Shown here: positions 59,173-64,000 of the stretch, in pieces
How the letters are laid out: each line of letters opens with the position of its first letter
Numbering within the stretch: position 1 is the stretch's first letter
Assembly: GCA_963643035.1 (NCBI GenBank)
Contig: CAVIKO010000006.1
Location: 1-64,000, forward strand
From: UMGS1696 sp963643035
GTDB lineage: Bacteria; Bacillota; Clostridia; Oscillospirales; CAG-272
DNA length: 64,000 nucleotides
Direction: 5' to 3'
The notes under the pieces: model-generated
The model's input: the letters and a program-made list of their open reading frames with translations, nothing else
The model's database searches: none
What the model was told of the DNA's origin: nothing
Translations under genes and position numbers: made by a program

Positions 59173-60513
59173 ATGAAAAAGATAAAAGCGCATGCAGCGG
59201 ATACCACAGTAGATACTGCCGCGGAAAATACGGATGCGCGGTTCTCGTCACGGGAGTACAAAATTTCGCGAGGCGCGTATAAGGCGCAGTGTATGTTTGA
59301 ATATTTCATCACGATACTGGTGGGAGACGCGTACCTGTCGAAACTGCTTGCGACAATCGGGTTGAGCGACACGCAGATCGGGGTGATCTCGTCGTTCATC
59401 ACGCTGGCGTTTCTCTTTCAGCTTGCGTCGATTTTTGTGGTTGGCTGTATCAAAAACATCAAAGCGGCGGGGATGCTGTTCAACACGCTGAGCAGTCTGC
59501 TGTTTACGGGACTGTATTTGATCCCGTTTTTGCCGTTTGCGCGATCGGTCAAGACGGTGCTGGTGGTGGTGTGCATCCTGGCAGCGTACTTCTGCAACTA
59601 CTTCATGACCTCGGTGATCTACCAGTGGGGCAATTCGTTTGTGGATCCGGGCAAGCGCGGGGTATATTCGGCGGAAAAGGAAATGATCTCGCTTCTCTCC
59701 GGTATGGTGTTCACGTTTATTGTGGGTTTTGTGATGGACCGGTACGAGGCGGCGGACAATCTCTATGGCGCTTTTCTTTTCGTCGCGATCGCGGGGCTTG
59801 TTATATCAGTATGCAATTTCGTGAGTTTGGCCCTCATTCGGCGGGCGCAGTTCACGGAGGAACAGCAGCGGCGATCCATGCGGGAAATTCTGGCGAACAC
59901 GCTGGGTAACGCGGCGTTCCGTCATGTGGTGCTGCTCACGATACTCTTTGACGTGGGGCGGTATCTGACGATCGGGTTCATGGGCATCTATAAAGTGAAG
60001 GATTTGATGCTGACAGTCGGGATGGTGCAGCTTATCAACATTGTGGGAAATCTGGTGCGGTTTTTCATTTCAAAGCCGTTCGGGCGGTTTTCGGACAGAA
60101 CGTCCTACGCGCATGGGATGGAGCTGGCGTTATGCATTGCGGTACTCGGTTTTTTCCTGAACATATTTTCCTGCCCGTCCGCGAAGATTTTTGTGGTGCT
60201 GTTCACGGTTCTCTATGCGGTCAGCGGGGCGGGGACGAATCAGAATTCACGGAACATCGTCTACAGCTATGTGCCGATGGAGTATTTTGTCCCGGCGTGT
60301 GCGATCAAAAACAGCATTGGCGGCGTATGCGGTTTTCTCTCCTCCCTTCTTGGCGCACGCATTTTGTCCGCGGTGCAGGCTGGCGGCAACACGGTTTTCG
60401 GCATCCCCTTATATGGGCAGCAGTTGCTTTCCGCCCTGTCCTGTATCGTGCTCACCATTGCCGTCCTGTACGTCCATTTTGTTATTTCCAGACAGTCTGT
60501 CATGCGGCAGTAG
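59173..60513 (+). CDS. Major facilitator superfamily transporter
   Basis: 446 residues with about 12 membrane helices and a soluble N-terminus of about 40 residues. Segments such as FEYFITILVGDAYLSKLLATIGLSDTQIGVISSF and the half-repeat after TLGNAAFRHVVLLTILFDVGRYL fit the MFS. The substrate is unknown; sugar transport would fit the neighbourhood but nothing in the sequence shows it. GGAAGGAG precedes the ATG. Confidence 0.82.
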   Translation: MKKIKAHAADTTVDTAAENTDARFSSREYKISRGAYKAQCMFEYFITILVGDAYLSKLLATIGLSDTQIGVISSFITLAFLFQLASIFVVGCIKNIKAAGMLFNTLSSLLFTGLYLIPFLPFARSVKTVLVVVCILAAYFCNYFMTSVIYQWGNSFVDPGKRGVYSAEKEMISLLSGMVFTFIVGFVMDRYEAADNLYGAFLFVAIAGLVISVCNFVSLALIRRAQFTEEQQRRSMREILANTLGNAAFRHVVLLTILFDVGRYLTIGFMGIYKVKDLMLTVGMVQLINIVGNLVRFFISKPFGRFSDRTSYAHGMELALCIAVLGFFLNIFSCPSAKIFVVLFTVLYAVSGAGTNQNSRNIVYSYVPMEYFVPACAIKNSIGGVCGFLSSLLGARILSAVQAGGNTVFGIPLYGQQLLSALSCIVLTIAVLYVHFVISRQSVMRQ

Positions 60514-60663
60514 TACATATAGTGTGCGCGTAAACTTCTGTGCCGGGAATGGAGAGGTATTCCATACGCCAATCTGTTGACTCCTGAGCCGTCGTTTTGT
60601 CTATCACTTCGTGATAGGGGAAAAAGAGGTTACAAACAAATTTGTATAATTTGTCGAAGCCAC
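60514..60663. other. Intergenic region after the MFS gene
   Basis: No gene seen. CTATCACTTCGTGATAG (60601-60617) is a perfect short hairpin followed by GGGGAAAAAGAGG; it may terminate the MFS transcript weakly. Confidence 0.4.
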
Positions 60664-60692
60664 TTGACTTTCAGGCGACACTGTGCTATACT
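60664..60692 (+). promoter_or_regulatory. Sigma-A promoter of the CNNM/CorC-type gene
   Basis: TTGACT at 60664-60669, 17-bp spacer, TATACT at 60687-60692; transcription would start near 60699. Confidence 0.88.
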
Positions 60693-60698
60693 GTTAAG

Positions 60699-60852
60699 AA
60701 ATAAAGCTGACTTTTGCAGCGCACAACAACAAGGAGACGCAATTCCGATTATGGACGGCGACAATACCGGGGACAGTATTCCCCGATGCTGGAATGGAAT
60801 ATATAGAATACAAAGGTGCATCTGCGGCCATAAGGGGCAGGTGTGCCTTTTT
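60699..60852 (+). promoter_or_regulatory. Unassigned riboswitch-like leader with attenuator
   Basis: The leader has a small 5' hairpin GCTG/CAGC, a long-range pair ATTCC (60742-60746)/GGAAT (60791-60795) enclosing GGGG (60769-60772)/CCCC (60781-60784), and then an intrinsic terminator: AAAGGTGCATCTGC (60812-60825) with GCAGGTGTGCCTTT (60837-60850), 14 pairs counting wobbles, and T5. The coding start is 45 bases further on. This is the layout of a transcription-attenuating riboswitch. I do not see the M-box, yybP-ykoY (manganese) or NiCo signatures. Confidence 0.65.
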
Positions 60853-60896
60853 GTGTGTTTTTTCCGCCTTTGCCGTCGAATTTCGGAGATAAACAT

Positions 60897-62171
60897 ATGT
60901 CCATTTTCATACTGATGCTTCTAATCATCATGTCGGCGTATTTTTCGGCGACTGAGACAGCGTTTTCAACGTGTTCCAAGACACGCCTCAAATCGATGGC
61001 GGACGAGGGCAACAAAAAAGCGGATCTTGTCCTGAAACTGTCCGAGAAATACGATCGACTCCTCTCAACGATTCTCATCGGCAACAACATTGTCAACCTG
61101 TCTGCCAGCTCCATTGCAACGGTACTGTTCGTGCATATGCTGGGGGACAAGGGTGCGACGATTTCTACGGTGGTCATCACGGTGGTCGTGCTGATTTTTG
61201 GGGAAATCACGCCGAAGAGCATTGCCAAGGATCGCCCGGAGAGTTTTGCGATGTTTTCCGCGTCGATCATCCGGTTTCTCATGCTTGTACTTGCACCCCT
61301 GAATGCGCTCTTTTCTCTCTGGAAGCGGCTGATCAACCATTTGTTCAAACCCACGGACAATAGCGGCATGTCGCAGGAGGAATTGAAAATCCTTGTGGAA
61401 GAAGCGCGCAAGGACGGCGGCATTGACGAGAGCGAGGGGGATCTTCTGCACAACGCGCTGGCGTTTTCGGACAGAGAGGCAAGAGATATTCTGACGCACC
61501 GGGTGGATCTGACTGCCGTGGAGGTCAACGCGCCGAAGACGGAGATCGCCAAAGCCTTTGCCGAATCGCGGTATTCCCGTCTGCCGGTCTATGAAAACGA
61601 CATCGACCACATCGTCGGCATACTCCATCAAAAGGATTTCTATACGCCGGAGGGGATCACGGACAGACCGATCCGCGAAATTATGACACGGCCGGTCTTT
61701 GTGCTGGAATCGGAGCAGATCGGATCTCTCCTCCAGACGATGCAGAAGGAAAAATCGCATATTGCCGTGGCTCTGGACGAGCTGGGCGGTACGGTAGGGA
61801 TTGTGTCGATGGAGGATATATTGGAGGAACTGGTGGGTGACATCTGGGACGAGCATGATGAGGTGATCGAGCCGATCCGGCAGCTCTCCGCCGATACGTG
61901 GCAGGTGGACGGCGACAGCACGGTAACGGATTTCCTCGACGAAACGGGATGTCCGGCGTCGGAGGATTCCGAGGCGGTCACAATGTCCGGTTTTGTGGCG
62001 GAGCGGCTTGGAAAGGTTCCGGACAACGGCGATCGGTTCACCTACGAAAACTGGGAATTTACCGTTTCCGAAACGGTCAACCATCGTACAGTAAAGATTA
62101 TCGTAAAAAAGCTCCCCGACCCGAAACCGGACGAGGAGAAAGAGAAGAAGAATTTTCTGCTGAACATCTGA
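60897..62171 (+). CDS. CNNM/CorC-HlyC-type membrane protein with CBS domains
   Basis: 424 residues. An N-terminal DUF21/CNNM membrane domain with about four helices (MSAYFSATETAFSTCSKTRLK, TILIGNNIVNLSASSIATVLF, VVLIFGEITPKSIAKDRPE), two CBS domains (about 200-325; VEVNAPKTEIAKAFAESRYSRLPVY, MEDILEELVGDIWDEHDE), and a C-terminal CorC_HlyC domain. The family exports or senses Mg2+ and other divalent cations. CGGAG precedes ATG 60897. An attenuator leader lies directly upstream, consistent with metal-dependent control. Confidence 0.92.
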   Translation: MSIFILMLLIIMSAYFSATETAFSTCSKTRLKSMADEGNKKADLVLKLSEKYDRLLSTILIGNNIVNLSASSIATVLFVHMLGDKGATISTVVITVVVLIFGEITPKSIAKDRPESFAMFSASIIRFLMLVLAPLNALFSLWKRLINHLFKPTDNSGMSQEELKILVEEARKDGGIDESEGDLLHNALAFSDREARDILTHRVDLTAVEVNAPKTEIAKAFAESRYSRLPVYENDIDHIVGILHQKDFYTPEGITDRPIREIMTRPVFVLESEQIGSLLQTMQKEKSHIAVALDELGGTVGIVSMEDILEELVGDIWDEHDEVIEPIRQLSADTWQVDGDSTVTDFLDETGCPASEDSEAVTMSGFVAERLGKVPDNGDRFTYENWEFTVSETVNHRTVKIIVKKLPDPKPDEEKEKKNFLLNI

Positions 62172-62254
62172 GAAAGCAACATATGGAGAGAGGAAACACG
62201 GATCATAGGTTGATTTTGCATTCCAAACCCCATACACTCCAGACTATTGAAGAG

Positions 62255-62292
62255 GGGGCGAGGGAGACCTTTTCAAAAAGTCCCCCTCGCAT
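62255..62292. repeat. Dispersed hairpin element R1 (copy g)
   Basis: GCGAGGGAGACCTTTT opposed to AAAAAGTCCCCCTCGC; a short version of the R1 family after the CNNM gene, likely serving as terminator. Confidence 0.8.
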
Positions 62293-62303
62293 AAATCTAA
62301 GAT

Positions 62304-62385
62304 GCCTCTGATTTAAGGTTATTTTTGCGATAAAAGTCCCTATATTTCAGCCTTTTATCGCAAAAAATCCGATTTATTCAGAGGT
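62304..62385. repeat. 80-bp nested inverted-repeat element (copy 2)
   Basis: Outer arms CCTCTGA (62305-62311)/TCAGAGG (62378-62384) and inner arms TTTTTGCGATAAAAG (62322-62336)/CTTTTATCGCAAAAA (62352-62366), a perfect 15-bp match, around CCCTATATTTCAG. Homologous to 8457-8537. Confidence 0.92.
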
Positions 62386-62392
62386 TCCCCGG

Positions 62393-63148
62393 TCAGGTTT
62401 TCGCCATTTTCATCACGATCTGCACGGGCAGAAGCTTTGCAACGAGACGGTAGAAACGGTAGAAAGCCTTGGGCGTGTAGCTCGATTTGCCTGCCTTTGC
62501 CGCCTTATACGCGCCGTGGACAACCTCAACAGGATCGCAGTAGGGCAGTGTATCGAAGGTTTTCGAGTTGCCCTTGATCTCGCCGAGATAGATAAAGTCG
62601 GTGTCCATCGGACCCGGGCAGACCGCCGTCGCCGTGATTCCGCGTGATTTCAGCTCGTAGCCGATGCCGTAGGTGAACGCCGAGACGTATGCCTTGCCCG
62701 CGCTGTATACCGTCATGCGCGGATTCGGGCAGAACGATGCAATCGACGATACGTTAATGATCCGACTGCCCTCTCGCATATACGGCAGTACGATGTGCGT
62801 CACCGCCGTCAGTCCCTTGATGTTCAGTTCCACCATGGTTGTCTGATGGGACAGTTCTCCCTCGCCGACATTGCCGAGATAGCCGCAGCCGGAATTGTTC
62901 ACAAGGAGCGCGACCTCCGGACGCACCTCCGCCAGTTCTTCCTCCAAGCGCCGATAGCTTCCATCCTCCGTCAGATCAAGCGGGAAGATCCGGCACTGCT
63001 TTTTCACGAGCGTCGCCGCCTCAAGCAGCTTTTCCTTACGCCGCGCGATCAGCCAGTATTCATCGATTTCCGGAAACATTGCGGGTGCCTGCCGGAGAAA
63101 TTCCTTTCCGAGTCCTGCGGACGCGCCTGTGATGATGGCAATTTTCAT
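62393..63148 (-). CDS. Short-chain dehydrogenase/reductase (SDR)
   Basis: 251 residues. Classical SDR: cofactor loop TGASAGLGKEF, NNSGCG, and the catalytic Ser-Tyr-Lys set (NVSSIASF; YSAGKAYVSAF). PGPMDTDF follows. Substrate unknown. ATG 63148 is preceded by GGGGAG; the frame extends far upstream but without signals. A good promoter is at 63249-63277. Confidence 0.9.
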   Translation of the reverse strand: MKIAIITGASAGLGKEFLRQAPAMFPEIDEYWLIARRKEKLLEAATLVKKQCRIFPLDLTEDGSYRRLEEELAEVRPEVALLVNNSGCGYLGNVGEGELSHQTTMVELNIKGLTAVTHIVLPYMREGSRIINVSSIASFCPNPRMTVYSAGKAYVSAFTYGIGYELKSRGITATAVCPGPMDTDFIYLGEIKGNSKTFDTLPYCDPVEVVHGAYKAAKAGKSSYTPKAFYRFYRLVAKLLPVQIVMKMAKT

Positions 63149-63248
63149 ACTTACTCTCCCCTTTGTGATGAAAACCGACAGATGATACCATGGCGGTCTG
63201 CGCTGTCGGTTCCATCGTAATTGCTCCCGCTTTGGGGGCCTAGCCTCT

Positions 63249-63277
63249 ATTATAGCACGGATCTGTCGGAAACGCAA
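63249..63277 (-). promoter_or_regulatory. Sigma-A promoter of the SDR gene
   Basis: On the minus strand TTGCGT (63277-63272), 17-bp spacer, TATAAT (63254-63249). Confidence 0.85.
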
Positions 63278-63395
63278 GACGCGCCAGGGCGATCCATGCC
63301 GAATTTTACGAAAACAGCAGGAAATCAACTTTACCATAAGCGACCATCCCCCTTTCCTTTGCTTACATCTTATACACCATAGAAAGGCGAAAAAT

Positions 63396-64000
63396 ATGAA
63401 AATTACGTTTTTAGGAGCAAGCCACGGCGTGCCGGAAGCGCATCGGAAATGTTCGTGCGCTATGATCACACTCGGTACAGGAGCGAATGCCGCAAGATAT
63501 TTTGTCGATATGGGCGTGATGGCAATCGACTATCTGCGCACCGCAGGGATTCCTGTGGAATCCACGCGTGCCATTTTCATCACCCATATGCATGGCGACC
63601 ATACAAACGGTCTGCCCCATTTTGTCGATCTGTGCAGCTGGTACTTCAAGAATGCCAATCCGGCCGTCTATTTGCCCGAGGCGGAGGCGATTCCCGCACT
63701 GTCCGGATGGCTTGCGGTAAACGGCACCCAAATGCGCGAGGCGATCCACTGCGAAATCACCCATGACGGCGTGATCTATGACGATGGATTGCTCACCGTC
63801 ACCGCATTCCGTACAAAGCATTGCCGTACCTCCTACGCATATCTTGTAGAAGCGGAGGGCAAGCGCGTCCTGTTCACCGGCGATCTCTCCCATAAGGGAC
63901 CTGCGGACGATTTTCCGACCGCCACCCTTACCGAGAATGGCGGCCTGGATCTTGCCATCTGCGAAAGTGCGCATTTTCCCGCCACTGCATACGCGCCGCT
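63396..64000 (+). CDS. Metallo-beta-lactamase-fold hydrolase (truncated by window end)
   Basis: The first 201 residues are visible. MKITFLGASHGVPEAHRKCSC starts the fold, and FITHMHGDHTNG is the HxHxDH metal site; VLFTGDLSH holds the bridging Asp. It resembles RNase Z/PhnP-like MBL proteins, with the N-terminal Cys pair region also seen in such enzymes. Specific substrate unknown. GAAAGG precedes the ATG. Confidence 0.85.
   Translation, partial: MKITFLGASHGVPEAHRKCSCAMITLGTGANAARYFVDMGVMAIDYLRTAGIPVESTRAIFITHMHGDHTNGLPHFVDLCSWYFKNANPAVYLPEAEAIPALSGWLAVNGTQMREAIHCEITHDGVIYDDGLLTVTAFRTKHCRTSYAYLVEAEGKRVLFTGDLSHKGPADDFPTATLTENGGLDLAICESAHFPATAYAP

Noticed and set aside
60699..60852. T-box or known metal riboswitch identity
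   Set aside because: No T-box TGG-N-ACCGCG-type sequence, and no M-box, manganese or NiCo signature was seen; the element is therefore left unassigned.

Overview
The window (64 kb, GC-rich, one 10-base N gap at 56512-56521) reads as a draft or metagenome-assembled chromosome contig of a low-branching Gram-positive anaerobe of class Clostridia, probably an uncultured Eubacteriales/Oscillospirales-type gut bacterium. The reasons are the Clostridia-style ribosomal gene order with a KOW protein between map and infA, zinc-type (C+) S4, S14, L24 and L36, IreB, YmdB, sporulation/cell-wall style DacF-like and M23 proteins, Cys4-zinc adenylate kinase, many lipobox solute-binding lipoproteins, and GH127/GH35 glycan enzymes. 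No phage, integrase, transposase or CRISPR array was seen.

Layout. 1-845: a decaying 52-bp tandem repeat array and a strong promoter. 846-2624: exported SLH-like/ricin-like/M23 cell-wall hydrolase. 2759-10117 (minus strand): small membrane protein, truB, nrnA, rbfA, a GH127 arabinofuranosidase, ymdB, a divergent mgsA paralogue and a minD-like ATPase. 10594-19794 (plus): glyA, ireB, an Fe-S aldo/keto reductase, ribF, a DacF-like D,D-carboxypeptidase, a PHP histidinol-phosphatase-like gene, a MATE exporter, a DUF1934-like protein and a flavin reductase. 19841-25491 (minus): ABC-F, TPM-domain protein with a Q/N/Y/G-rich tail, TelA and a membrane protein.

26253-45098 is the S10-spc-alpha ribosomal protein region in canonical order (rpsJ, rplC, D, W, B, rpsS, rplV, rpsC, rplP, rpmC, rpsQ | rplN, X, E, rpsN, rpsH, rplF, R, rpsE, rpmD, rplO, secY, adk, map, KOW, infA, rpmJ, rpsM, K, D, rpoA, rplQ). 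It is unusual in being interrupted by many long non-coding spacers (about 280-590 nt) that contain strong inverted repeats, dispersed hairpin repeats and at least one perfect sigma-A promoter (before infA).

45607-64000: a Wzx-like flippase, a ribbon-helix-helix-like protein, yifB/comM, a GH35 beta-galactosidase (minus), tRNA-Ala(CGC), two solute-binding lipoproteins flanking a Gfo/Idh/MocA dehydrogenase (carbohydrate use), a Tet(M)-like ribosomal protection GTPase with a possible leader peptide, an MFS transporter, a CNNM/CorC-type CBS membrane protein behind a promoter-leader-terminator module that looks like an unassigned riboswitch/attenuator, an SDR (minus) and a truncated metallo-beta-lactamase-fold gene.

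The main non-standard signals are (i) several families of short dispersed intergenic inverted-repeat elements, (ii) the structured spacers inside the ribosomal superoperon, (iii) the attenuator upstream of the CNNM gene, and (iv) several proteins with altered key motifs or odd low-complexity insertions (MgsA-like, DacF-like, S3, TPM, Tet-like). Identifications rest on motif recognition by eye; no database search was run.
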